From assembly GCA_016873495.1 (NCBI GenBank), contig VGXC01000009.1, forward strand, positions 1 through 64,000: 64,000 nt of DNA. Direction: 5' to 3'. The stretch's first letter is position 1, and every line of letters begins with the position of its first letter. The notes beneath the pieces were generated by a model. It was not told the DNA's origin, searched no databases, and saw only the letters and a program-made list of their open reading frames with translations. Shown here one piece after another: positions 7,845 to 15,835 of the stretch. The stretch comes from Nitrospira sp. (GTDB lineage: Bacteria; Nitrospirota; Nitrospiria; Nitrospirales; Nitrospiraceae). A program made the position numbers and the translations under genes.

Positions 7845-8854
7845 GTCTTTCGATGTCTTCATCCCCTCTAGAACTTTCGATCATTGTGCCCAACTTTAAT
7901 GAACCGGCGTGCCTCGAAGAATTGGCGGGCCGCATCCACGCAACCCTGGCCAGCATCTCGCTTCACGCCTATGAGATCATCTTCGTCGACGATGGCAGCC
8001 AGGATCATTCCCGGGAAATCCTCCGAACGCTCTCAGCAAAAGACTCACGGGTCAAAGCGTTGTTCCTGTCGAGGAATTTTGGCCATCAGTTCGCTATTAC
8101 AGCTGGCTTCGATCATGCCCGAGGCGAGGCCGTGCTGGTCATGGATGCCGATTTACAAGACCCTCCGGAAATCATTCCCGATTTCGTCAAGAAATGGGGC
8201 GAAGGGTTCGACATCGTCTACGGCGTCCGTCTCTCCCGAGCCGGAGAATCGTGGTTTAAAAGATCTTCGTCAGCGGCGTTTTATCGGATGCTTCGAGCCC
8301 TGACGAGAACGAACATCCCGCTTGATTCGGGCGACTTCAAATTGCTCAGTCGGCAAGCCATGAATATGTTGAATCAACTCCGCGAGCGCTCGCGCTTTAT
8401 GCGCGGGCTGGTGAGCTGGATCGGATACCCTCAGGCACCCGTCCACTACCATCGTGCCGCGAGATTCACCGGCGAAACTCGATACCCTGTGCGCAAGATG
8501 GTAAAGCTCGCGCTCGATGCGATTCTGGCCTTTTCCGATCTCCCCCTTCGCATTGCCACATGGGTGGGGTTTACCGGCATCGTCGTTTGCCTGGCTTATC
8601 TCTCGTATATTCTGGCCGTCAAGATCATGCTCGGGACGCCCGTCAAGGGCTGGACGTCTTTGGTCGCCATCACCGTATTCATCGGCTCGGTCCAGCTAAC
8701 GGTCCTTGGGGTCATGGGACAATACGTGGAAAGAATTTACGAAGAAATTAAAGGTCGACCTCTATACATTGTCATGGAGCGCGAGGGCTTCGGAGATGGG
8801 CCGATGGATCCTCCCCTGCCTGGGGCATCGACGGCATCACGCTTACACCCCTGA
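7841..8854 (+). CDS. DPM/ArnC-type GT2 glycosyltransferase with two TM helices
   Basis: 337 aa. N-terminal GT2 domain (LSIIVPNFNEP, FVDDGSQDHS, nucleotide-metal motif VMDADLQDPPE) is followed by two C-terminal transmembrane helices (about residues 235-260 and 275-297). It ends in the family signature GQYVERIYEEIKGRPLYIV. Enzymes of this architecture (ArnC, GtrB, dolichyl-phosphate mannose synthase) transfer a sugar from a nucleotide to polyprenyl phosphate on the cytoplasmic face. The lipid-linked sugar is then used by GT39-type transferases. One such enzyme (8772-10142) is the convergent neighbour, so they may form a donor/acceptor pair. Start at 7841 is fixed by the ATGA overlap. The last 28 codons overlap the convergent gene. 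Confidence 0.88.
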   Translation: MSLSMSSSPLELSIIVPNFNEPACLEELAGRIHATLASISLHAYEIIFVDDGSQDHSREILRTLSAKDSRVKALFLSRNFGHQFAITAGFDHARGEAVLVMDADLQDPPEIIPDFVKKWGEGFDIVYGVRLSRAGESWFKRSSSAAFYRMLRALTRTNIPLDSGDFKLLSRQAMNMLNQLRERSRFMRGLVSWIGYPQAPVHYHRAARFTGETRYPVRKMVKLALDAILAFSDLPLRIATWVGFTGIVVCLAYLSYILAVKIMLGTPVKGWTSLVAITVFIGSVQLTVLGVMGQYVERIYEEIKGRPLYIVMEREGFGDGPMDPPLPGASTASRLHP

Positions 8855-10142
8855 CCCGATCAAGACCCGCCGCAATCCCTTGTGCCGCCAGTATCAGAAG
8901 CAACGGCATGACCAATACGCGGTGGCGCCCTTCCACATAGTTGATGCTGTGCACCAGCGCAAGGCAGACCGGCACAACGAGCAGATAGACGCCGTCATGG
9001 CCCGCCTGTGGACCCTTGGCACCTCTGGCCGACATCGCTCCTAATCCGGCAAGCCCCAACACAACGGCATACCCCAACTTGTAGGCCATCCGGCCCCAAT
9101 CAGAAACCCATTCATACGTCGACATGCCGAATGTCGGAGTGAACCACCAAAAATAATAGGCACGCTTGGCAGCCCTTGTCAGAAATCCCGCCGGATCCGC
9201 TTTAATGAATCGGACCGCTTCCTCGGTCAGCAGCGCATTCTGTTGCAATTCGCTTGCGGCAAAGAGCCTCTCGCGAAATCCTGCCGGAGCGGCTTCGAGT
9301 TGAGAGCGCCCGTCCTCGGTCAAGCTGGTTCCCGTTGCATTGGGATTGTTGCCTCGCCAAAACCATTCCCCTGTCACCGTCGTGAGCAAGACAACCTGGC
9401 CATGGACACGATAATTTCTGATGCTCCAGGGCATGACGATGAGCATGGCCACAACTATCGCTATGGCAGACACACGCAAAATATGGCCTGCCCGCCAGCG
9501 ATCTCGGGCAAGCCACAGAAGCAACAACCCGCCCAATGCCACCAGATCGGGCCTGGTCAGAATACCGACACCCAGCACGACGCCTAGCGCGACCGCCCAT
9601 CGGCCATCGAGCGAGTCAGTTAGCCGGCGGAATAATAGCATACCCAGCAACAACAAGGCTCCGGCCAAAGCCATCACGTCGACCTTATAAGATTGATAAA
9701 TCACCAGACCTGGCTCGACTGCAACGAGGAGGGCTGAAAGGAGGCCTACGCGCTCCCCGAAAAATGACGTGGCAATCGCGTAGGTCAATACCATAATTCC
9801 AGCGGAAACGGCCAAGTGGAAGACATAGTACAATCCCAAACCGTCGCCACCGACAACGTGCAGCAGTGCGCATACAAGAGGAAACACCGGCACTGCGTAG
9901 GATTGGTATGTCGTTCCGTTGAATTCGTACGTGAATCCCTTCCCCGCCAGCAAATTCTTCGCAATTGCTTCGTACTCCCATATCTCGCCCCGCCCTCCAT
10001 GTGCGGCCAAATACACGAGCAAGACGATCAGCCTGAGACCAAGGCCAAGGCACACCATGCCTATCAAGAGTCTGTACCGACGCGATGCGTGCGAAGCCTT
10101 ATCCTTGAGGGATAGGCCAATAGAGTCGTTGTTTAAGTCCAT
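8772..10142 (-). CDS. GT39/ArnT-like membrane glycosyltransferase
   Basis: 456 aa. TM helix 1 (about residues 26-47) is followed by a periplasmic loop with GRGEIWEYEAIAKNLLAGKGFTY, which carries the acidic residues expected in the first loop of ArnT/PMT-like GT-C enzymes. About eight to ten further helices follow (LLSALLVAVEPGLVIYQSY, GALLLLGMLLFRRL, VALGVVLGVGILTRPDLVAL and so on). GT-C enzymes move a sugar from polyprenyl phosphate to a periplasmic acceptor. The chosen ATG is at 10142; an ATG at 10151 is equally possible. Both overlap the end of the deacetylase gene. Its 3' end overlaps the convergent GT2 gene by 83 bases. Confidence 0.75.
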   Translation of the reverse strand: MDLNNDSIGLSLKDKASHASRRYRLLIGMVCLGLGLRLIVLLVYLAAHGGRGEIWEYEAIAKNLLAGKGFTYEFNGTTYQSYAVPVFPLVCALLHVVGGDGLGLYYVFHLAVSAGIMVLTYAIATSFFGERVGLLSALLVAVEPGLVIYQSYKVDVMALAGALLLLGMLLFRRLTDSLDGRWAVALGVVLGVGILTRPDLVALGGLLLLWLARDRWRAGHILRVSAIAIVVAMLIVMPWSIRNYRVHGQVVLLTTVTGEWFWRGNNPNATGTSLTEDGRSQLEAAPAGFRERLFAASELQQNALLTEEAVRFIKADPAGFLTRAAKRAYYFWWFTPTFGMSTYEWVSDWGRMAYKLGYAVVLGLAGLGAMSARGAKGPQAGHDGVYLLVVPVCLALVHSINYVEGRHRVLVMPLLLILAAQGIAAGLDRVRGVSVMPSMPQAGEDPSAHLRSPRAP

Positions 10143-10902
10143 ACCAATCATAATCGCCGCGCACTTTCCGGCAAAAATCCTCCAAATTGTCTTTGCCGGT
10201 AATTTCTGTTCGAGAGAGCAACCAGGGAGAGCGCCCGCGCCTATTGAGACCGATAAAGCTGGTCGCCCCGTAGTCATATCCGCAGGCCTTGGCCGCTTCT
10301 ATCACTTGCGCATTGACCGCACCATGGGGATAGCTCAATGTGGCTACCCGACGCCGTATTACCCCTTCCAACAGAGCTTTGGCCTCCCCTAACTCCGTGT
10401 TTAATTCGAACTGACTCAGGCGCGTCAGGGGGCGATGGGAGTATCCATGCGCCCCAATACTCACCCCAGCGATCTCGGATAATACTCGGAGATCGTCGAT
10501 CGACAGAAACAAAGGGCGCGATGACGGCTGTCGAGTAAGATAGGACGCGGTCACAAACACCGTGCACGGGAGACCGAGCTTACTCAGAAGAGGAGCGGCC
10601 ACAGTGAGGTTGTCGAGGTAGCCGTCATCGAAGGTCACCGCAACGAGGCGTCGAGACGGATTCGCCGAAAGGAGCTGCACGCCAGCTTCAAGCGAGACTC
10701 CTTCGATGTCCGGTTGGTCGCGCAGCCATCTCATTTGCTCTTCGAACTGTTTGACCGAAACAGTCAGACTGTAAGGTGCGGCCGCCAGCGGCGTCCCAAT
10801 GGCATGGTAGAGCAGCACGCGTAACCCTCCTGCCGCCCTGAGGCCGTTGCATAATCCGCTCATCCGCGCCATCCATCTTCCTACAGACCTCCTGATCGAC
10901 AT
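10099..10902 (-). CDS. Polysaccharide deacetylase (NodB/CE4 family)
   Basis: 267 aa. VLLYHAIG near residues 29-36 is the family entry. The metal/base motif TFDDGYLDN (90-98, Asp92 and Asp93) and the GAHGYSHRPL motif (150-159, His152 and His156) complete the CE4 metal triad. LSYPHG near 205 is the third conserved motif. The family removes N- or O-acetyl groups from amino-sugar polymers or intermediates. No signal peptide is visible; the first 25 residues are basic and only mildly hydrophobic. ATG at 10902 has GAGGTGA six bases upstream. It follows FemAB by 11 bases. Confidence 0.88.
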   Translation of the reverse strand: MSIRRSVGRWMARMSGLCNGLRAAGGLRVLLYHAIGTPLAAAPYSLTVSVKQFEEQMRWLRDQPDIEGVSLEAGVQLLSANPSRRLVAVTFDDGYLDNLTVAAPLLSKLGLPCTVFVTASYLTRQPSSRPLFLSIDDLRVLSEIAGVSIGAHGYSHRPLTRLSQFELNTELGEAKALLEGVIRRRVATLSYPHGAVNAQVIEAAKACGYDYGATSFIGLNRRGRSPWLLSRTEITGKDNLEDFCRKVRGDYDWYGLKQRLYWPIPQG

Positions 10903-10913
10903 ATCTCGTCACC

Positions 10914-11936
10914 TCATCTGAGCGCACGAGGCTGCCTCGAGAGAGCCCTCCGTCTCACGCGCAGGGGTACACTGACGAGTCTTCGTAGCCAATCATGGCT
11001 GGCCCAGTCCCATTCCCCCGCATGGGTGACCATCCGGCCGCCCAACCCTTTTTTGAAATGAAAGACGCCGGTTGCACCGTGCGGGTCGGCGCCGCTTAGG
11101 TCATAGATACGAGCGCCCTGTTCCTTCGCCCATGTCAGCATCTTCCACATCAACGGATAGTTGGCGTAGATCCGCCGCCCCTCTGCCGTCACTGCCGCCA
11201 GCAAGTCGTGTGCCCGCTCGCCGATACGCCCAAAGGCCCGTACGGCTGTCACTGCTCCATGTTCGTTCAACGCCACAGCCATGGTCATGGCGTCCCCCAG
11301 CGAGCACCGCAGCGCGTCGAGCGCCGCAAGGCTCATGGCAGGAGAAATTCTTTGCAGCCGACACATCTCCTGATACACGGCATACACAGGGGCCAGAGGA
11401 CGGTGCGGATCCCAAATCTCGATCCGTCCTCCGCGCTCCTCCCCACGCTTCAAATTGTGTCGCCAGTTTGAAGTGAGAACTCCTCGTCTGGTTGTCTCAT
11501 CGCCTGCCAAATCGATGTGAAACGTACCTGGGTATCCCACCGGCACAGTTGCCGGATTCCACCCGGCATGGGCCAGCTCCGTGGTATCGGCCTCATTCAG
11601 CTCGCGTAAGATGTTCATTCGAAGAAAGACGAATCGCGCTTCAAACCGTTGCCGCAGACGCATCCCCGCGTTAAAGCCTTCCGCCATGTTTCCCGCTGCC
11701 CCTCCCGGCACCCACACGAAAAGTCCGCGGGCGAGAGGCCACGTCCGGTAGAGCGTTTGCAGAAGAGTGCCGGGGCGGCCATCGACCGTGATGCTCCCAC
11801 GGAGCACCTGCCATCCTGTCTGCCGCTTGAATTCGCCCCACTCATACGATTGATAGAGATTGTAGTGTGGGAAGGTCATGAGCGCGGCATTCCACCGTGC
11901 CGCGGCTTCCTCATCGGACCATTCCGCCCACTCCAT
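10914..11936 (-). CDS. FemAB/GNAT-type acyl- or aminoacyl-transferase
   Basis: 340 aa. NLYQSYEWGEFKRQTGW (about residues 24-40), NWRHNLKRGEERGG (about 146-159) and the C-terminal YANYPLMWKMLTWAKEQGARIYDLSGAD are the conserved blocks of FemAB-like proteins with two GNAT folds. These proteins use aminoacyl-tRNA or acyl-CoA to acylate an amino group on a sugar or peptide. The family often occurs in exopolysaccharide loci next to a polysaccharide deacetylase, as here. Start at 11936 overlaps the stop of the upstream gene as TGATG. The long upstream extension to 12050 is inside the neighbour and rejected. Confidence 0.8.
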   Translation of the reverse strand: MEWAEWSDEEAAARWNAALMTFPHYNLYQSYEWGEFKRQTGWQVLRGSITVDGRPGTLLQTLYRTWPLARGLFVWVPGGAAGNMAEGFNAGMRLRQRFEARFVFLRMNILRELNEADTTELAHAGWNPATVPVGYPGTFHIDLAGDETTRRGVLTSNWRHNLKRGEERGGRIEIWDPHRPLAPVYAVYQEMCRLQRISPAMSLAALDALRCSLGDAMTMAVALNEHGAVTAVRAFGRIGERAHDLLAAVTAEGRRIYANYPLMWKMLTWAKEQGARIYDLSGADPHGATGVFHFKKGLGGRMVTHAGEWDWASHDWLRRLVSVPLRVRRRALSRQPRALR

Positions 11937-12997
11937 CACCACAGGAACTGGACGAGCATCGTAGTGCGGTAATGAGCCGGCGCGGCGGACGCCACGGCAG
12001 CCGGGAGCGAATCGGGCCAGTTCACGATCGAAAACCCGCGACGCCACCATCGGGTTTGAAAGGACTGGGGATCCGGACCGCGATAGCGAAAGGGAAACCC
12101 CTGGGGTACGACGCCTTCCGGCAGATGATCAAAGAGCGGGTGCACGTCGACCTCGCCCGCAAACACCTCAGCACAGTATCGGTACAAACTGCGCCGCCGT
12201 TCCATTTCTGCCGCGACGTTGCACTGTGCCAGCAACTGCGCCGTCACTGACGAGAACGCCTCGCGAGGCATGGCCGTTTCGGCGTGCTGCTCGTGCCCGT
12301 GCCGGCTTTCGAAAGACTTGAGGGAGCGAATGACCGACACCACCGCCTGCGCGGCGGCACAGGACCCATGCCGCATGACGGCCTTCAAGGCGCTGCGCAG
12401 GCGATAGCGGCGTTCCGCCGCGCGACAGGAGCCGGTGAACCGCCATGTTGCTTGTCCTTCGGGCCGCAGCCGATTATCGACGAGCGCCGCTCCATTGGGG
12501 AGCGACAGGGTTTTTCGAAGACTGAACAAGCCGAGATCGCCGCGTCTCCCCAGAAACGTGCGGCCATCCGCGCTCAAGAACCCGTGGGCATTGTCTTCGA
12601 TCAACGGCACGCCGTGTGTCCGGCTCCAGGCTGTAAACTCCGTCAGGTCCTGGGGAAAGCCAAAGTAGTTCACCGCCACAATCGCGCCGACCCCCATCGC
12701 CAATTGGGCCTCCACCGACCCTCCCGCAGCCCGAAGATCCGGCGCGACCGCATAGTAGCGAGGCTGGGCCCCGATCAATGCCAGACTGCTCAGCACCTCA
12801 CCGCAAATAAATCCGGGGAGCAAGACGCCATCGCCAGGTTTGACACCCACGCGATGGAGCCCCTCGGCCAACGCTTGGCGGCCATAGGCATAAAACGTCG
12901 TCCGTGCCGCCGGCAGGACGGGCTCCAGGCCGGCCCCGTCGCCCCCCCGACATTGCGTGGTGAAAATATTGAGCAGTGCCCGATCGACCGATACCAT
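11936..12997 (-). CDS. DegT/DnrJ/EryC1-like PLP aminotransferase, divergent
   Basis: 353 aa. The fold type I core is visible: RTTFYAYGRQAL near residue 28, VLLPGFICGEV, IVAVNYFGFPQDL, the PLP-pyridine Asp in LIEDNAHG (about residue 133) and the Schiff-base Lys in LGLFSLRKTLSLPNG (about residues 153-167). Sugar aminotransferases of this family aminate 3- or 4-keto sugars on NDP carriers. This copy lacks the usual GTAAL/SGT signature and is clearly diverged, so a different keto substrate is possible. ATG at 12997 lies 18 bases after the upstream stop with AAGGTGG upstream. Forms a coupled chain with FemAB and the deacetylase, suggesting an amination then acylation sequence. Confidence 0.72.
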   Translation of the reverse strand: MVSVDRALLNIFTTQCRGGDGAGLEPVLPAARTTFYAYGRQALAEGLHRVGVKPGDGVLLPGFICGEVLSSLALIGAQPRYYAVAPDLRAAGGSVEAQLAMGVGAIVAVNYFGFPQDLTEFTAWSRTHGVPLIEDNAHGFLSADGRTFLGRRGDLGLFSLRKTLSLPNGAALVDNRLRPEGQATWRFTGSCRAAERRYRLRSALKAVMRHGSCAAAQAVVSVIRSLKSFESRHGHEQHAETAMPREAFSSVTAQLLAQCNVAAEMERRRSLYRYCAEVFAGEVDVHPLFDHLPEGVVPQGFPFRYRGPDPQSFQTRWWRRGFSIVNWPDSLPAAVASAAPAHYRTTMLVQFLW

Positions 12998-13014
12998 GCC
13001 CGCTCGCCGCCACC

Positions 13015-13971
13015 TTACACCCGATTCTGGACAGACCGAAATCGCAGTCCGGCCTGCCGCGCCAGCCCGCTTGCCACGCCGGGAACGTACCGCTCGATCA
13101 TCTGTTCGAGCCATAGCGGGTAGCGCCTCGGCGTCAAGTGAAGATCCGGGTGAAAAAACAGCTCTGAATAGAGGGAGGTCCATTGCGCAAGGCCGGGCCT
13201 AAATCCTGCCCAAACGCCCCGCCACTCTTCCGACGACAGCCGGTGCAATTCCATAGCGCCGACCAAGCCGTGCCGCACAAAATTCTTGCGCAAGAACCAG
13301 TAGAGCCCTCGAAGAATCATGGCTGGGTTGAGATTCCAAATTTCAACGGCCCCGCCGTCACGCACAATGCGATCGACCTCCGCGACGACGGCCGCGCGGC
13401 TTGCTTGGGGCACATGCTGCAGCATTTGCACGCTCCAGACGCCGGCCACGGCGCGCGCGCGAATCGGCAATCGCTTCGCATCGGCTCGAACGAGGATCAG
13501 GCGTGGATGGACGCCGCCCACGAGGAAGTGCGCCACGCGCAGGCTCGCAAGCGACAAATCGATCCCAACCACAAAGGGACCGTCTCGATGGGTCTCCCAA
13601 TGCCAGCCATACCCCACACCCATGTCGAGGATCCAATCGTCGTGTGAAAACGGCGCGAGGAATTCGGCCAGGCGAGCCTTCATGACCGGCGGACAGTGAT
13701 GCCGGGCAATGAGATTCAGGACCTCCTGTTTGGGCTTCCCCACACACGCACCGGCCAGCGCATCGCGCCCTTGTATTTCTCCAGCCTGAGCAATCGGTTC
13801 TCCCCCCGCACAATCGAGCACCCCGTCTTGGATCGGAAAGGTCCGGCGACATGAACGGCAGACGAGACTCTCGGGGAATGTCTCGGCCGACAGTCTTCCG
13901 TGACAGTCCGGGCAAGCCAAGACCTGCTCGGTGGCACGATGCCACGCCGCCGGATCGAGTGAATCCGTCAC
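13015..13971 (-). CDS. Methyltransferase with N-terminal zinc ribbon
   Basis: 318 aa. A Trm112-like zinc ribbon comes first (Cys20, Cys23, Cys38, Cys41; then TFPIQDGVLDC). A class I methyltransferase follows, with motif I ILDMGVGYGWH, FVVGIDLS and VQMLQHVPQASR. The acceptor is unknown. I place the start at the GTG at 13971 because GTGA overlaps the TGA of the upstream GT2 gene exactly. An in-frame ATG at 14022 would overlap that gene by 55 bases and is the alternative. Confidence 0.75.
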   Translation of the reverse strand: MTDSLDPAAWHRATEQVLACPDCHGRLSAETFPESLVCRSCRRTFPIQDGVLDCAGGEPIAQAGEIQGRDALAGACVGKPKQEVLNLIARHHCPPVMKARLAEFLAPFSHDDWILDMGVGYGWHWETHRDGPFVVGIDLSLASLRVAHFLVGGVHPRLILVRADAKRLPIRARAVAGVWSVQMLQHVPQASRAAVVAEVDRIVRDGGAVEIWNLNPAMILRGLYWFLRKNFVRHGLVGAMELHRLSSEEWRGVWAGFRPGLAQWTSLYSELFFHPDLHLTPRRYPLWLEQMIERYVPGVASGLARQAGLRFRSVQNRV

Positions 13972-14909
13972 GCGGCGCGCGCGGTCGTCGAGGTCCTGGG
14001 AAAGAATTGTCTGAATAGCCATTGACCGGCTCGCGCAAGATTTTTGGGATCGACCGGAAAGGTCCCCATCATGCGCCGAATATAGGTTCGTTGGATTTCG
14101 GGAGACTCGTCGTACCCCATCAGTTCGCCGGCCGCGGCCCGATAGAGCGTCGCGAGGCGTCGCGCCAAACGAATCCGATCCCAGAGCCTCGCGCGCGTGC
14201 CAAAGCTGGTGGCGAAATGATCTCTGACGACATGTTCCATGTTGGAATAGTGATAGTGAATTTTTCTGGAGGCACGGCGCTCGACGAGTTGGTAGGCGCC
14301 CAGCACCTGATCCACAAACACGAGGCGTCCGACCCGGCTGAACCGCATCCAAAAGTCGTAGTCCTCGGCCGTATCGAACTGTTTCGCTTCTCGAAAGCCC
14401 CCCAAGGCCAACGCCACCTCGCGTCGAAACACCGTCGCGGAGGGAGAAAGGGCATTGCCCTGGAACAACAATCGCTCGTACATCCGGGAGACGAGCGGCC
14501 CGTTTCGAGACGTCCGCACGATCGTGCCCGCACGTACGATATGCTCGTTATGGCAGACCAGGTCGCACGCGGGATCCCGGTGCAAGACCTCCATGACGAC
14601 GCGCAATTTTGAGGGATACCAGAGGTCGTCATGGTCTAAGAGCGCGACATAGGTGCCTCGCGATTCCCGCATACCGACATTTCTCGCTCCGGCAATACCC
14701 CGATTCTCCTGGCGAACGCACCGCCCTGTGAGGGCATGGCGTGCCAGATACCGGCTGACAATGGCGTGGGTGTCGTCCTGCGATCCGTCATCTACGACCA
14801 CCAACTCATAGTCCCGAAAGTCTTGCTCCCGGACGGAGTCCAAGGTCTGTTCGATAAATGCCGCGGCGTTATACGCCGGAATCACCACAGAGACCGGAGG
14901 CGACGACAT
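13968..14909 (-). CDS. GT2 family glycosyltransferase
   Basis: 313 aa cytoplasmic GT-A enzyme. It shows SVVIPAYNAAAFIEQTLDSV, LVVVDDGSQDDT and ENRGIAGARNVGMRESRGTYVALLDHDDLW (the DxD-type metal site is DHDD, about residues 92-95). Acceptor-side motifs are ALGGFREAKQFDTAEDYDFWMRFS. The ED before FWMR is the usual catalytic base region. No membrane helix is seen, so it probably elongates a lipid-linked glycan at the inner face. ATG at 14909, four bases after the upstream stop. Coupled to the methyltransferase by GTGA. Confidence 0.88.
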   Translation of the reverse strand: MSSPPVSVVIPAYNAAAFIEQTLDSVREQDFRDYELVVVDDGSQDDTHAIVSRYLARHALTGRCVRQENRGIAGARNVGMRESRGTYVALLDHDDLWYPSKLRVVMEVLHRDPACDLVCHNEHIVRAGTIVRTSRNGPLVSRMYERLLFQGNALSPSATVFRREVALALGGFREAKQFDTAEDYDFWMRFSRVGRLVFVDQVLGAYQLVERRASRKIHYHYSNMEHVVRDHFATSFGTRARLWDRIRLARRLATLYRAAAGELMGYDESPEIQRTYIRRMMGTFPVDPKNLARAGQWLFRQFFPRTSTTARAA

Positions 14910-14913
14910 GGGA

Positions 14914-15831
14914 TTACACGCGGACTTGCATACGCTGTTTCATGTCACGCAACCCCGCTTCGAGGCCGAGCGGTTCGATGCCGAGATCCTGTTGCATACG
15001 CTCCGTGACGAATGTCGTGTCTGGCGGCCGCGGAGCAATGGAGGGGAAAAACGCGCTCGATACCGGACGGACGAGCGCAGGGTCCTGATCGAAGACTTTC
15101 GCCACCAGCAATGCGAATTGATCGCGCGTCACGACGTCCCTCCCGGCGATATGAAACGTGCCCTCTGCCCGTCGACGCAGGATCTCCCAGATCGCCAGGC
15201 CGCACTGCCGGTTATAGAGGGGGTTCTCCCTCACGTCGTTGACGACATGCACGACCTCGCCACGCATGAGCTTGCCGAGCATCCACGTGACGGGATTCTG
15301 TCGGCAGATCAAATGATTCCACCCGTACATCAAGATCGGGCGGACGATCGTCGCGGAAGGCACAATCTCCCGGACCAACGCCTCGCACTGCGCCTTCATC
15401 TCGCCGTATTTGTTCACGGGACAGACCGGAGCATCCTCGCGATAGGGCGCCCGCCGACCGTCGAATACTGCGTTGGTCGAAATATAGACCAAGTGGCTCC
15501 CCGCTTCGCGGCACTGCAGGGCCACATTCCGCGTTCCCTCGATGTTCGACGTGTACGCCTCGGCATAGTGACTTTCGGCATAATCGACGCTCCCGATCCC
15601 GGCGGCATGCACGACGGCATCGAACCGCTCGGCCCGAAAGACAGACTCAACGGCCCGTGCATCCCGCACGTCCGCACGAATGTGGGTAGCCCACGGATCG
15701 TCGACGGGATAGTCCCGGAGATGGAGGCTGACGATGCGGCAATCCGCAGGGGCCGTTTCTTCCATACCCTTGCCCAAGAGCCCTGTGCCCCCGGTCATGC
15801 ACACGGACCACGAGGCGGGTGCGGTCGGCAT
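14914..15831 (-). CDS. RmlD-like NAD(P)-dependent sugar reductase/epimerase
   Basis: 305 aa extended SDR. The nucleotide motif MTGGTGLLGKG (about residues 12-22), HAAGIGSVDYAE and the catalytic KYGEMK (YxxxK, about residues 144-149) are visible. SHLVYISTNAVFDG resembles the RmlD signature VYISTDYVFDG. Its length (305) also fits dTDP-4-dehydrorhamnose reductase-like enzymes, but no RmlA/B/C are in the window, so the NDP-sugar substrate is unclear. Real start is the ATG at 15831, five bases after the upstream stop at 15836. The longer frame to 15912 is an artefact. Confidence 0.78.
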   Translation of the reverse strand: MPTAPASWSVCMTGGTGLLGKGMEETAPADCRIVSLHLRDYPVDDPWATHIRADVRDARAVESVFRAERFDAVVHAAGIGSVDYAESHYAEAYTSNIEGTRNVALQCREAGSHLVYISTNAVFDGRRAPYREDAPVCPVNKYGEMKAQCEALVREIVPSATIVRPILMYGWNHLICRQNPVTWMLGKLMRGEVVHVVNDVRENPLYNRQCGLAIWEILRRRAEGTFHIAGRDVVTRDQFALLVAKVFDQDPALVRPVSSAFFPSIAPRPPDTTFVTERMQQDLGIEPLGLEAGLRDMKQRMQVRV

Positions 15832-15835
15832 CGTC

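Noticed and set aside
12284-13123. 279-codon plus-strand frame opposite the DegT-like gene
   Set aside because: It is antisense to two well-supported genes, has no domain, and is a mirror of GC-rich codon usage. The same holds for 14908-15891, 18825-20672 and 35740-37680.
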